The translations under genes were made by a program, and so were the position numbers. A stretch of 64,000 bases of DNA from Hevea brasiliensis (taxonomy: Eukaryota; Streptophyta; Magnoliopsida; Malpighiales; Euphorbiaceae): contig NC_079499.1 of NCBI RefSeq assembly GCF_030052815.1, positions 105,558,480 through 105,622,479 of the forward strand, in the 5' to 3' direction. Positions 43,908 to 56,100 of the stretch are shown piece after piece; the first letter of the stretch is position 1, and every line of letters starts with the position of its first letter. Under the pieces are notes generated by a model, which was not told the DNA's origin, made no database searches, and was given only the letters and a program-made list of their open reading frames with translations.

Positions 43908-46900
43908 TGTAACACCCCTCACCGGACTACAGTGCAGCCGAGTAAGGCGTGCTACATTCGGTGCTGGAGCACCCTAACTTACCTTACTTTATTTCTTTAA
44001 AAATTTTGTTCTCGTTATATTTAATATCGATTATTTTTCGATGGAGAAACTAACGGAGTTTCCCCTATTTTATTATCGTTTGACGTGTTTTACTATTCAC
44101 CTATTTGAAAATTTTAATAATATTTTACAATAAAAATCTCATCAATTATTTTCATAACCATCTCATAATTCACATCTCATTCATATATCTCAATTTTATA
44201 TTCATTTCCATGCATTATTTATATATTTGAAATCTGTCTTCAAATCCATACAATCTCATTAATGCTCAAATCACATAAGTAAAATTTTCAAATTTCATTA
44301 ATTTACATAATTTCATAATTTACATGATATATAAATTAATTACATATGAAAAAGCTAATTTATTAATTTACATCACATTCCTATTAATTACCTATTCATA
44401 ATATACATTACAATAAAATATCTAAACATTTTATACAAAATATAAAATATAATCTATATGGGCCCGATCTACATGCATTCTTTGAGAGGTGACAATTTTG
44501 AATACTTCAGACACTTCTGCAGATCAGAACTCCCAAAATTCCTAGTCAAACGTCCATTGGGTTCTAGCTTCATTACCTGCGCGAAGGAAACAATTCCATC
44601 GCGCTAAGCATTTCTGCTTAGTGGTGCAATAATATAACAAGGAAATAATATACAAATAAAGATAGAAATAAAACATAATTCAAATAATTAAGATTTGTTT
44701 ATACTTCACATGCGGTTTCTAAAATTTAATAAGTTTTATCCTAATTTAGTCTTCTTTGGAAGTGTCTATTTCGCCAATGTCTGATAATAATGTACATAGA
44801 AAAATGATCTAAAAATAATAAATTTATGCTTATATTATTATGTAAGTCACATTTGAACTATTTATGTATGCTATAATTTTCTTTGCTAATCTTTTAGCAT
44901 TTTCTCAATACTTTATAGGTTGTCTCAGTTTATCTCATAATAAGTAAATTTTAATATCGGTCCAGTTCATTTTGATTCTTTCTAATAAATAACTATTCTA
45001 ATTTATTTTAGGTCATCTTACTCATTTATTTTATTTAATTTCTAATATTTTTAATTGGTAATATTCTTAACTTATTTCAATAAATTTCACTGCCCAAGTA
45101 ACCTATGAGTTGTGAAAGCTGGATAGCAATTCGTTGGCCTTTGGACACCGCGATTGCCTCGGCCGTCATACCATGGGACGCAGAACGTCAACCACGTATG
45201 CAGTCAGTATGGCTAAAAAGCCATGATATCACATAATCGGGCATAAAAAGCCATGAATACGGGCATAAAAGCCATGAATACTAGGCATAAAGCCTTTCGC
45301 AGTACTGCTAAAACAATACCCTATTGGCATGCCAAACTATCCAATCTGACACACATGTCTAGGCAATACAAGGGCACATAATATCATTAAATATTAATAT
45401 ATTGTGTTTTATGACTTTATTATTTCATGATAAATTTCATAATTTATACATTCATCATAATATTCATACATTCCTTACATCATTCATATTGATCACAATT
45501 CACAACAATGGTGTTCATATACCATTGTACTCAAAATATTTTTCCTTTCTCTTATAAAGAAAACTAATATTCCATTCATATTTTCATGTGATTCATTTAT
45601 TCATTACAATATTTATATGAATTCATAACTCATACAAGGTGTTATTATCTTATTTGTAATGGAAACATAAATCCTAATGTAAACCTCATCCCATTTATAC
45701 TCAACAATCCATCTAGGTTAATGTCATTTCATATTCAAGTGGTATTACTTATGTTTTATTAGACCTACTAGTAATGGAAATAAATCTTCACTATATACTC
45801 ACATAACTTAAATGTTCATCAAGTCATTTAGGTTAATTACTATTTCTATTCCAAGTAATCCATGAATGTTTTATGGATTTCAAATTTCATACCTTAATTT
45901 CCTCTACCAATTTAGTTATTATACGTTGTGTCTTTGTATTACTATTCACATTACTATTCACTCAAATTGTTGACCTTTTAAGACATAATAAATTTATTGA
46001 ACCTAAGTTCTCTAGGATACCACATTTTGCATTCAAAATTTGTTGGTATTGGTTGCCAATACCATTTCTAAGCTTAATGTTAATTGGGCAGAATTTTCAG
46101 TTTTCATGCCTTGTATTTACTGTTCCATTGGTCAATTTTGCAGTGGGAATTTAGCAAAATGATCAACATGAAAGTTGTTCCTTATTTTGTCTAGTTGAAT
46201 TTCTTTTTTTGAATCATTCCATTTGGAGTTTTGTAGCTCAAGTTATGGTCATTTTACCATAACTGGCCGGAATGACCTGTACCCAGATTTTCTGGGCAAT
46301 TTGGTTCTGCCAGATTTGGTGACCTAAGTTTGGTTGGAAATTTGCTGGGTTAAGGTCAGAATTTGGATTTGTGTTCTTCATGAAAGTTGTTGGTCTATAT
46401 CTCAGCTTATTTATGGTAAAATTTCAGGTCAATTGGACCTTTCTACACTGAGTTATGGCCAAATGACCAAACACTGTTCATTTGGTCATTTTGCCCAGGC
46501 AGACTGCAGGTCACCCAATTTAGGGCAAACTTTTGGTCCACTTGGTTTGGTTTTCTGGGCATGGTTTCTTCACCAAAGTTGTGCCATTATGTGTCTAGTT
46601 TCATATACAATTGGTCTTGTACCAATTGAACCTGTAAAATTCAATTTATGGCTGTCCAAACCTGCTGGACTCATGCCCAGTCCTGCAAGTCACCAAGGGC
46701 AGCATACATAACCTCAATTCTCTTGGCACCATTCACTCAATTTCCTACTCAAACATGACCACATGGTCACTAACTGACCATTACAACCTCTTTTTACCAA
46801 TACTTAAACAAAATCCAAATTTTGGTGCTCAAACCCTAACTCCAATAATTTCAATTCTCTATATACATATAATCCATGAATTAAAACACCAAAATCATAT

Positions 46901-47925
46901 TTAATGGCAGCCATACATAACTATTATGCAATCAAATTGTTGAAATCCTAGGTACCCTAAGTCTGCCAAAATTTCATGGGGCAAGTTCATGCATCTTTAA
47001 TTCATTTTTCATCAAATTTTCAACTTAACTCAACTTAAATTCATGCTTAGAAAAGAATGGAAGCAAGAAAATTAGCACTAACCTCTTGGATGAATTTTTA
47101 CCCTTCACTTTCCTTCGCTTTCTCCTCTTCTAATGGCTGCCCAAGTTTAGCTCTAGTGGTAAGGGAAATTTTTTGTGAAGAGAGGGTGAGGTTGTATGGT
47201 GTAGTTGGCTAGGGAATCAAGCTCATTTGGAGCTTTAATGGTGGTTTTCCTCTCTTTTTTTTTCTTTGGTGCGGGAATAAGAAGAAGGGGCTGCTAGAAT
47301 TGTTTCATTTTTATCTCATTTTAATCCCTTTTAATTTGCTTGTCAAGTTGTGATTGGGTGGGGGCATGTTAATGACATCATGTGATGTCATAATTCCCAA
47401 TTTCTTTTATTTTTCTTTTCTTTTCTTTTCTACTCATTTTCAATTCAATTTTTAACAATATTTATTCATATTTTAGATCATAATAATTATTTACTTAACT
47501 GGACAAGTCGGTCAAAAATCGTCTCTGAAGGCGAAATGACCAAAATGCCCTCCGTTTGGCTTAACGGGCTAAAATTGTCTGTACCGATTGAACAATTTTT
47601 CTAAGCCTTTTCTTGGCATTCTAATGCCATAGAAACCTCAATGACTCTTCTCTGAAGTCCTAAAAATTATTTTATGAATTTTCTCCCGAGTCTAGGGCAC
47701 CTAGTTGCGAGAACCGCAACTTCCTACTGGGTTACCCATCGCTAGGGCACTGGCTCATTTAACTTGATTGTATTTTATTTCTAAAATTTTTCCTAAATTT
47801 TTCTTATTAATATTTGAGTTATTGATGACTCCTCACTCTAGCCTAAATATTTTTCCAGACGTTCTAGCATGGGACCGACAGGTCAAGGCGATGGGTATGC
47901 GTAATTGCTCTGATGAGGTGTTACA
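43908..47925 (-). repeat. E3 5' LTR
   Basis: 4.02 kb, very similar to the partner LTR. Hairpin at 44604-44621. The clearest cluster of differences is near 45105-45165, where the partner's CTAAACTGGATAACGGGTC region is altered. Ends GAGGTGTTACA, then CCTTT. Confidence 0.9.
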
Positions 47926-48615
47926 CCTTTCCTCACCTGTTTCAGTATCCACCCTGGCAGAGAACTCATCCTGGAAGAACTATGACTCCTCTGGTGCATG
48001 GTTACTCTATATTCTACAGGGATAGAATTCCCACTCATGGCTCTATATCAGTATGTTATGAACAACACCAACAGAACTCTCCTGTCCAGATTTCAGGAAT
48101 GGTTTAAGCCCATTTCAGCATGGCGCTACAGTCTGAAGCGCATCATAGACACCCATGGAATAGAAGATAGGCCCATCGCTACTCAGCCCAACATCAGAAC
48201 CATGTTCATTTTTCACAGGCCTTTCTCTAGAAGGCCCGATGGACTCCTCTGGACCCAGAATACGGAATATGAGTGGAGGACTTATGTGGGATTAATTATT
48301 GACAAGGAGGCCATGGGACCCTTGAGAAAACAACTAGCTGAATATCTTTGTGAAATCAATAGCTATTATTGTCTGGTACCTCCCCATGTGAATTGCATAT
48401 CACTTGGTCCCATCCAGTCTCTCACTGATGAGCCTATTGACTGGACCCATCCCATGTGGCAAGATTCCCAGGATCCAATGGACACAGAGTCACGAGATGC
48501 CATTCAAAGCACTAACCCACCTTCTCCTGTACACAGACAGTGGCCAAAGGACTTTTTTGGAATCGACTCTGATGACTCTGACTATGACACCCTCAATCTG
48601 TCCACCACCCCATGA
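47926..48615 (+). pseudogene. EPRV second ORF, copy C/D (best preserved)
   Basis: A 205-residue frame open from 47998. It reads LYQYVMNNTNRTLLSRFQEW, then DTHGIEDRPIATQPNIRTMF, then a basic/aromatic core (FHRPFSRRPDGLLWTQNTEY). It ends in a strongly acidic tail (DFFGIDSDDSDYDTLNLSTT). Between 47974 and 48040 a one-base difference from copy B shifts the likely N-terminus out of frame, so the true start is probably the ATG near 47984. No transmembrane segment or known catalytic motif is visible. Function unknown; Asp-rich C-termini are common in proteins binding capsid or nucleic acid partners, which is only a thought. Confidence 0.7.
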
Positions 48616-48784
48616 TAAAAGTTAAAGTTTGTCAGTCAATAATGTAATAATGTGCCTGTCTTTATTTTTGCTTTCCTTTATGTTACTTTAAGAGTGTCGT
48701 GTGATTTCTAACAGGTTACTGTAATGTTAAAGCCTCCTCGCCTATATAAGGAGTTGCTCTCTTGATTTATGTCAGACTTAGTTC
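48616..48784 (+). promoter_or_regulatory. EPRV promoter with TATA box, copy D
   Basis: TATATAAGG at 48743-48751, in the same context as 37634 (GCCTCCTCGCC before, AGTTGCTCTC after). Well conserved between copies. Confidence 0.75.
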
Positions 48785-49091
48785 CATTTCAATAATATTC
48801 TATGAAGTTCTCTTCCATGGCTTTCTAAACTCTTCTTCTTCTCTCCAAAAACCTTTGAACGTGTATCATACTCTTATAATCAGAGATACGTATGCTCTAC
48901 ACTTGCCTCTTTGAGAGGATCCTGTGTATCAGAAATATCTTTGTTTTGACATTAAGGTGCGGCAGTCCGTTATCACATGTATAATGAACAAAGGGCACAC
49001 GGAGAGTACCTATGGAGAGGGAAGAGGCATAGCATGAGTTCATTATATGTGTGGTAAGGGCTCCCGGCTTATCTAACGCCACGTACCAAAC
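48785..49091 (+). promoter_or_regulatory. EPRV leader, copy D, PBS deleted
   Basis: Matches the copy B leader up to GGCTTATCT (49074), then jumps to AACGCCACG just before the movement protein ATG. The missing 190 bp (31080-31269 in copy B) begins with the first base of the PBS. The stem arms are at 48972-48989 and 49038-49055. Confidence 0.85.
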
Positions 49092-50200
49092 ATGGCTTGT
49101 CAAACACCAAACCCTGTTTCTGAAACTCATCTTCAGACCCCTTCTCCCTCTGAGATTGTTAACCTCACTTCTTCTCTTTCTTTTTCTTCACCACTTCGAA
49201 GAACATTATCCTCCAGAATTGATAACCTCGTGGAAATATCCACTTTACCTGAAGATGCTCAGGTTGGAGAATCTCTTCTTCCTCTTCTCAGTCCATACAA
49301 CATCTACAGACGATCCGGATCTTTGACCAGATCTATCAGATCTCTCATTTCTTCCAGAAGATCTTTGTCAAAAGAATATGTTCAAGCCTCCAGAATGGAT
49401 CAATGCTCTCTCCAGAGTTCATCTGCTGAACAGTACGTAAACTTAGAAATCCCTCCTCAGCTCATCCCCAGATGGAGGCAAGAAGGGTTTTCTCATCTTC
49501 ACTTTGGAGCTGTTCGACTTATCCTCAGTCTACATGGGCGGCGAGGACTTCGATGCTGACGAGTATCGCTCCTCGATGCGAGGTTTTTACAGTATGAACA
49601 TGCAGTGATAGGGACATGTCTTACCACTTTGCATGGCAGGAAGTGTGGTATTGACGTTTTTTCCTAACTACAATCTTTCCCTTAGAGATCCACATCTCAG
49701 CACTGCTTTAAAAGTCCAAATCCAACTCACGGGTGCAGCCCAAGTCACATCATCCATGATGGCTACGTTACACCACCAGATTATCTACAGGTTGCAAGAT
49801 CATGCAGTAGATCTATCTCAGCCATCTGTATCAAATGATGCTCTGCTTGTGCTAGCAGACACTGAAACTACTCCAACAATTGTTCAGATAACTAGGCAAT
49901 TGCCTAGAAATGAGCTTGAACAGCTCATCCCAAAGGATTGGTTAACCAATTATGAAAGGCTTCATTCAACCTCCCAACCAATCCAGATCACAGAATCTTC
50001 TTTCAGAAGGAATCCTGATGGAACAGTACAGACTTCCTTCCAGCCACCACGGCATTCTACAGGATCCTTGCCTGTATTCCAGACCATGATGGTCCAGCCA
50101 TTAGACAAGGAGCAAGACGACTATCTCATTGGAGCAGTAACACCAGACAATCATTACATCTATCCTCAGAAAATAGATGGTCATTGCCCCTGGGATCTCC
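49092..50200 (+). pseudogene. EPRV movement protein region, copy D
   Basis: The ATG at 49092 opens a 155-residue frame: MACQTPNPVSETHLQTPSPS, Ser/Leu-rich region, then LEIPPQLIPRWRQEGFSHLH and FGAVRLILSLHGRRGL. The frame breaks at about 49555. The second part is open from 49633 (NYNLSLRDPHLSTALKVQIQ and LPRNELEQLIPKDWLTNYER), which matches the rear of a caulimovirid movement protein and its link to the coat protein. Unlike copy B there is no stop at codon 15. Confidence 0.8.
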
Positions 50201-50930
50201 AGTTACGGAGCATCACGATGAAGATTGTGACTGTCGTGACAATTACTGGGAAAATGAATATGACCATCCTCTGTCTGACAAAAATTGGAGGAAGCTCACC
50301 AAACAAACAAGAAGAGCCTCTTGCAAGTCACAACAAGTTCTCAGAAGAGACTATCCAGATAGTAGCCCATGGATTGGTATCCATGAGGAAACCAAGCAGA
50401 AGAAGCCTCTTCCCATCTATGAGCTTGCCCTTGAGATCATCAGAAAGGAAGGAAAGAAACTACCCCCTCTCAAACCAGTTTTTTCCCCTCTGACTTCACT
50501 TCCTTTGGTGCAACCTTGCATGATGTTCTCACCTACCTCTTATGAAGCAGATTTTCCTCCATTAGCATAATAGACCGACCAGCAGACCAAAATCTCCACC
50601 AAACGTTTCATTCACTCAACTAAGGTTGATAGTGAAGGTCAGACAACCCGATCACTCAAGTGAAGAAGTTTTGAGCGGCAAACCAAGAATCTTTGTTGTC
50701 GAATAAGGCGCTCTGCGTATTGATTCAAGATTGACGAGTCCTCACGGGACTCGGCATGTTGATCAAAAGATTGACTCCTTCTTTGCTTTTGCCCAAAACA
50801 TGTACAAGGACTTCTGAAGCGAGTTACCCGACGATAGAGATCTGAAGGCTTTGATCCAACAATGGAGATTTGGTGTAGACTTCAACCAGAAGGAACAGGA
50901 GATAAGAAGGCTGAAAAAACAGTTGGCCTA
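50184..50930 (+). pseudogene. EPRV MP-CP linker and coiled coil, copy D
   Basis: Parallels copy B 32380-33130. A frame change near 50205 (CTCCAGTTACGGAGC against CTCCCAGGTTCTGGAGC) splits the linker. A TAA at about 50568 replaces a CAA. The coiled-coil segment 50640-50840 has the densest set of small losses in the cluster, most at CAG/CTG positions. Confidence 0.78.
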
Positions 50931-50943
50931 AGTTGAGGCAGAC

Positions 50944-51789
50944 TTGCATAAGCCCACAGAAGCTCCAGTCTCTTACAGCCCATTCAGCCCTTTCTCTGCC
51001 CAAACAACTCCTAATTCTTTTCTTCCTACTCCTGAACCTACTTACTCCCCTTTTGGACCTTTTAATTATTCATATGAACCACCTCCGACATACCACCCGT
51101 CTCCTTTGTTCAAACCAACTCCAACACCTGCCAGATATGAGTCAAAGAGTCCATCTTCCTCGGAAGAATCCCATCCTTCAAAAAGGAAAATTGATAAAGG
51201 GAAGGACAAAATGTATCCTGATCCTCCTCTTCAGCATATGGTGTCCATACCCTCTAAGCCAGAACCAGAAGAAGATTCTTCTAATGACTCATCTGATGAC
51301 AGTGAGGACGGACGAATGGATATCACAACACTGCTCATGGCTGATCCTCAGCCAACAGCCTCCCAAACAGGTCCTTCACTAACCAGAGATTCTACTAGTG
51401 GCACTACAGGCCCTACAGGGCCTCCTCAAGACCCCCATGTTGAGATCCCTGATGATGAACCAATTCTACATTGTGGACTACCAGGCGCTCCACAACAGAC
51501 CAGGCCCAGTTTAGGCCCATGGTTCACCTTAGATGATATTCCCCCATCAAAATGGAGAGATCGCCTTGCAGAATTTAAAGCTTGGCTTGATGTCCAAATG
51601 CTCCGGGAAGGTGCTGACTCCCACATTATACTCAGAGAATTCATCTCTCGAACTGTTGGCACATTGCAAGATTGGTTTTCCTCCATTGGAGAATATCAGA
51701 AAGCTCAATTTTGCCACCTGACTCCCTTACAAGCAGTCAACGCTCTCTTTACTGAGTTTCTCAGAGATGCATCCTTATACAGCAAGTAG
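50944..51789 (+). pseudogene. EPRV coat protein core, copy D
   Basis: One 281-residue frame joins the Pro-rich segment, the acidic stretch (KPEPEEDSSNDSSDDSEDGR) and the capsid core (WFTLDDIPPSKWRDRLAEFK, LREFISRTVGTLQDWF). In copy B a TGA separates these. It stops at TAG 51787 where copy B has CAG, again a C-to-T change. Confidence 0.83.
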
Positions 51790-52400
51790 TTAAGACAAGA
51801 ATTCTTTGATATGCGCTGCTGTTCTTTAAAAAGATCAGACATTGAAAAACACTACCAGCGCATGACTCAACGTTATTATCTGCTTAATGGTTACAATGAT
51901 GTCAACCTCAGGCATACCTATATTGCCTCCTTACCAGAAGCATTACAACCAAAACTCCACAGAAGTATTGCTGCTACTAGAAGAGCAATGAATATAGGGG
52001 AAATCCATCAAATGACTTTGGCCTGTCTGGACAAAATGTGCGAACAACAGAAATTGTTCAAAGATATCATTGACAACAGCAAAGCTTTGAAGAATGTATG
52101 CCAGAAGTCTCACCTTGCCATAAAATGCAAGGAAAAGAACTGTGAATGCAAGCCAAAGAAGAAAGCATATTACAAGAAGCATCCCTCTGGGTTCAAACCC
52201 CCTTTCAAGCAAAAGAAAGGAAGAAGGCTAGTCAGATACTTTCGAAAGAAAAGAACGGGTACAAAGAAGTCGGCAGTGCTATGTCTGTGGCAATCGAGGT
52301 CATTATGCCAAGAACTGCCCAAAAAACCCCAATAAGGTAGTTAAGCTATTACAACACATACAGCAGGCTTCTCACATCTCCCTGAAGCATGATGATGTTG
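51790..52400 (+). pseudogene. EPRV coat protein C-terminus with zinc knuckle, copy D
   Basis: The frame from 51811 continues the core (MRCCSLKRSDIEKHYQRMTQ) through the basic Lys/Arg-rich region. It then shifts at about 52270, where GTCGGCAGTG replaces the GTCTGACAGGTG of fragment A, so the zinc knuckle falls out of frame. The knuckle bases themselves are still present in another frame. Confidence 0.8.
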
Positions 52401-52696
52401 AATCCCTGTTCTCTAAACAGGACGAACCCGATGAAGATACAGTCTTTGCCCTTGGCGTAGACACTGAATCAGAAGAAGATTACTCATTCACTTCAGAAGA
52501 ATCCAGTTCAGATACTGAAGCCCATTACCCGTCTTACCTGGCCTAACATATCCAATCCTCCCAATCCACTTATGGCCCAGACACTATCCCAATTCCTTTA
52601 GTCCCGATTCATATTCTTCCCAGCAAGTATGAACGGCCCATTAGTGTCATTGGCTTCCTGGATACTGGGGCTCGCAAAAGCATGATGAACCCAGCC
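52401..52696 (+). pseudogene. EPRV linker and partial aspartic protease, copy D
   Basis: The acidic linker and the protease start (VIGFLDTGARKSMMNPA, about 52647-52694) are present. The sequence then leaves the viral order at 52697 and turns into an inverted fragment. RT and RNase H of this copy are absent. Confidence 0.8.
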
Positions 52697-53179
52697 TCTT
52701 CTGCTTGGTTTCCTCATGGATACCAATCCATGGGCTACTATCTGGATAGTCTCTTCTGAGAACTTGTTGTGACTTGCAAGAGGCTCTTCTTGTTTGTTTG
52801 GTGAGCTTCCTCCAATTTTTGTCAGACAGAGGATGGTCATATTCATTTTCCCAGTAATTGTCACGACAGTCACAATCTTCATCGCATGCTCCAAAACCTG
52901 GGAGATCCCAGGGGCAGTGACCATCTATTTTCTGAGGATAGATGTAATGATTATGCAGTATTCTTGCTCCAATGGGATAGTCGTCTTGCTCCTTTTCTAA
53001 TGGTGGACCATCATGAGTGCGGAATACGAGGCAAGGATCTGTAGAATGCAGTGGTGGTGGAAGGAAGTGCATCTTGTTCCATCGAGTTCTTTACGAAGAA
53101 GATTCTGTGATCTGGATTGGTTGGGAGGTTGAATGAAGCCTTTTATAATTGGTTAACCAATCCTTTGGGATGAGCTGTT
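52697..53179 (-). pseudogene. Inverted EPRV fragment at right edge of cluster
   Basis: Reverse complement of the MP-CP linker region (copy B about 32105-32600). On the minus strand it reads DNWRKLTKQ-like and HCPWDLPGFGACDEDCDC segments within 53072-52647. Together with 30303-30784 it gives the cluster an inverted piece at each edge. The right end (GATGAGCTGTT) gives way to AT-rich DNA at 53180. Confidence 0.8.
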
Positions 53180-56100
53180 TTAAATATTTATGTATTTAAA
53201 TATTATAATTTAAAAATTATATAAATTATTAAAATTAAGTTTAAAACTTATATTTCTAATTAATAATTTTTTTAATAAATAAATTTATATTATATAATAA
53301 TAAATTAAAATAAAAGATAAAAAATCTTAGTGAAACCCGCCTTGCCTTGCTTCATCACAGAAATATCGTTGCCTTGACTTTGATCTCATATGTACTAGGA
53401 TGAGGGAGTGATCCTCACCTCGTTCCCATTCCTATACTTGCAACACGCCCTTGGTTGTGTGTTGGCTACTAGCACATGCCAATAACTGTGTGTTTTACTG
53501 TTCCTAAATTGCTCCGCATCAAGTTGGTTATCCACCAGTAATTTCAAGATTTTGTATCCATCATTTCCCAGTCTCTTGTATATTGATTTAAAGAATGTTA
53601 ATTTGAATCATAAATTAACCTGCTTTAAATTGAATTCAAATTTGGATTTTACTAAATCTAAAATTCACAAATTAAGCAATAAAGATAGTTCACTATTTCA
53701 AACTTTAGAAGAAGGAAAATTAATTAATTTAGTCTTAAGAGTTTAGAAAGTAAGGCCTGAAACTTACTTTCCTTCTAGAGTTTTCATTATGAATTTCTCC
53801 AGCTTTATTTTCTAAACTCTTAAGCAAATTAAAGTTGAAGTGATTAATAAGTGTTAAGTGTAGTAATTAAACTCACTGTATTCTCAATTAGATAATTCAT
53901 ATTTAATCATCGAAGAAAATATTATTGGGAGTGTAGCCATGAACTCTATAGGATTAATATTTTGTGGATACTTTAGTAAATTCAAGAAAAAAAAAGTAGA
54001 AATGTGTTTGTGATGAATGAAAACAGTTGAGGGGTTAAAATGAAAAATTGCGGTGGGGAACGTAAAATGGAAGAGTTTAAAATAGCATTTCTTTTCTTTG
54101 CAAATGGTCATATTTCGCTTTCCTAGACTTGAGTATACGTTATATTAAAAAATAAAAATAAAGATAATAAAAAATTATGGGGTCTGCAAAGAAAATGTTC
54201 TCTTTGTCTCCATAATCCAAATGGACCCGTTCCGTTCCGTTATTTTTCTGCTTCCGGCTTCCGTTCAATTCAAACGCTGTATTTAAAAAAAAAAATTTTC
54301 AAATTTGAAATCTGGGCCGCGTGGGAGTGGGACCACAAGGTGGTGGCTTCTGCCATCTGTCCATCACTTGCTTTGCTTAAGCCACGCATGCCCCGTCTTC
54401 AAAAAAAAAAAAAAAACTTGCCCGCTATTTCCGAATTATACGTTACGTTATTTTTTTAAAAAAATTAATAACATTAAAATTATGGATAAAATATATGAAT
54501 ATATAAAAGGGGAATATTAATTTTATTAAATTATTTTTTATTATTTATAATTATTATAATTATATTTTTAATATTTAATTTAATTTTAAAATTTATATAA
54601 GTAAGATCAAAAATTTAAAATTTCATTATTTATATAATTTTAAAATTCATATAAATTTAAAATTTTTAATCTTACTTATATTTAAAATCTACTTAATTAA
54701 ATTTTTATTATAATATAATTTTAAATAAAATTTTATAAGAAAAAATTTTATAATTTAAATTATTTACAAAAATAGAAAGATTTTTTATTTATATGAATCA
54801 CTTTTTTAATGAATCCTTATAAAATTTTATTTTTACCTTATAATTATTTATATAAATTTATTTCAATACAATTATATTTGAATTTATATAGAAGAATAAA
54901 AAAAATAATTTTTATTAGTCAAATATATAAATTTTTTTATTAATATTTTTGAATTTTTCATTTAATTTGATTTCTTATAAGTTCATTAAAAAATATTTCA
55001 TATAAAATAAATTTATATTTTTCTTAATTATGAAAATAATTCTAAAATTCTTAATTATTATATTAATATATAAATTAATTTTTATTAAAATTGAATTTAT
55101 AAATTTTATGTAAATACTACTAATTGATAAGAAATTCATATTCGTTAATATTTAATTAGTATGTAATATATATTAAAATTATATGAATCTAAAATTTTAA
55201 ATAATATATAATTATATACAAAGTATAAAAATATAAATTATAAATATGAGAAAAAATAATTAAACAGAGAAGCATGTATTATTAAAAATTAATAATTAAC
55301 AGAATATGTTATTTTTGAATTTAATTATAAATTAATATAATTAATAGGATGTTTATACTTTATAATATTTTTTTTATTTTAAAATAATACATTATTAAAA
55401 GTTTAAAAACATTAACATATGTACATATAAAAAATATAATATTTTTAAATTTTTTAATATTATAATGTTATCTTAATTTGATAAACAGTGAACACATATA
55501 AAATGATTAAAAATTATATTTTGAATGTAGAATTGTTATTTTAATTTAATAAATTTATATTTAAATATAAACATGAATTGTTAATTTGATTAAAAATGTT
55601 ACAATTTTCATATGAATACAAGTATTATATTATTTAATAGAATTTTTATTTATTTGGATTCAAAAATTTCCTTTATTGAAATTTACTTTTAGAAAAATAA
55701 TTGTAAAAAATTTAATTTAAAAATATGTTATAAATTAGTTTGACAAAATATTTTAATGTAAACCAAGTAATTGCCTATATATTTTGTAATTGTAATCATT
55801 TCAATTAAAAATAATAATATATTAATGTCAGTGTTTTTAATTCTATTAGCATTTATTTTTTTATAGAAAAAGAATATTTTAGTTATTAATTTATTATTTA
55901 TAAATAATTTATTAGTATTAATATATTTTTTAATCTTATTTTTAAAGTTTTTCTCCATATCATAAAAAAATATAAAATTACGTAAAATATTATAAATCAA
56001 ATAAAAATTAATAATATTGACATTTATCGATATAAATGTACATAATTAATTTTGTGAAACAAAATTAAAAATAAGAAGAAATTAAAAAAAAAAATTAACA

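Larger units (their letters stand above)
38674..47925 (-). mobile_element. Ty3/gypsy element E3, giant LTRs, nearly empty interior
   Basis: A 9.25 kb element on the minus strand with the duplication CCTTT. LTRs of 4.04 and 4.02 kb (38674-42714, 43908-47925) enclose only 1.19 kb. The interior has a polypurine tract, a Gag remnant, a leader and a perfect primer binding site, but no protease, RT, RNase H or integrase. The LTRs are very similar, so insertion is fairly recent and younger than the viral DNA it interrupts. It must have used proteins from a complete relative. Confidence 0.92.

Noticed and set aside
52647..53072. Apparent Cys-rich minus-strand gene of 141 codons
   Set aside because: It is the inverted EPRV MP-CP linker fragment; the same peptide is encoded in the plus orientation at 32350-32600.
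54305..54520. Plus-strand ORF of 71 codons
   Set aside because: It contains a poly-Lys run from an A tract and AT-rich tail codons; no support as a gene.
55728..56000. Minus-strand ORF of 90 codons in AT-rich DNA
   Set aside because: Composition is almost only Lys, Asn, Ile and Phe, as random AT-rich sequence gives; no motif or conserved context.
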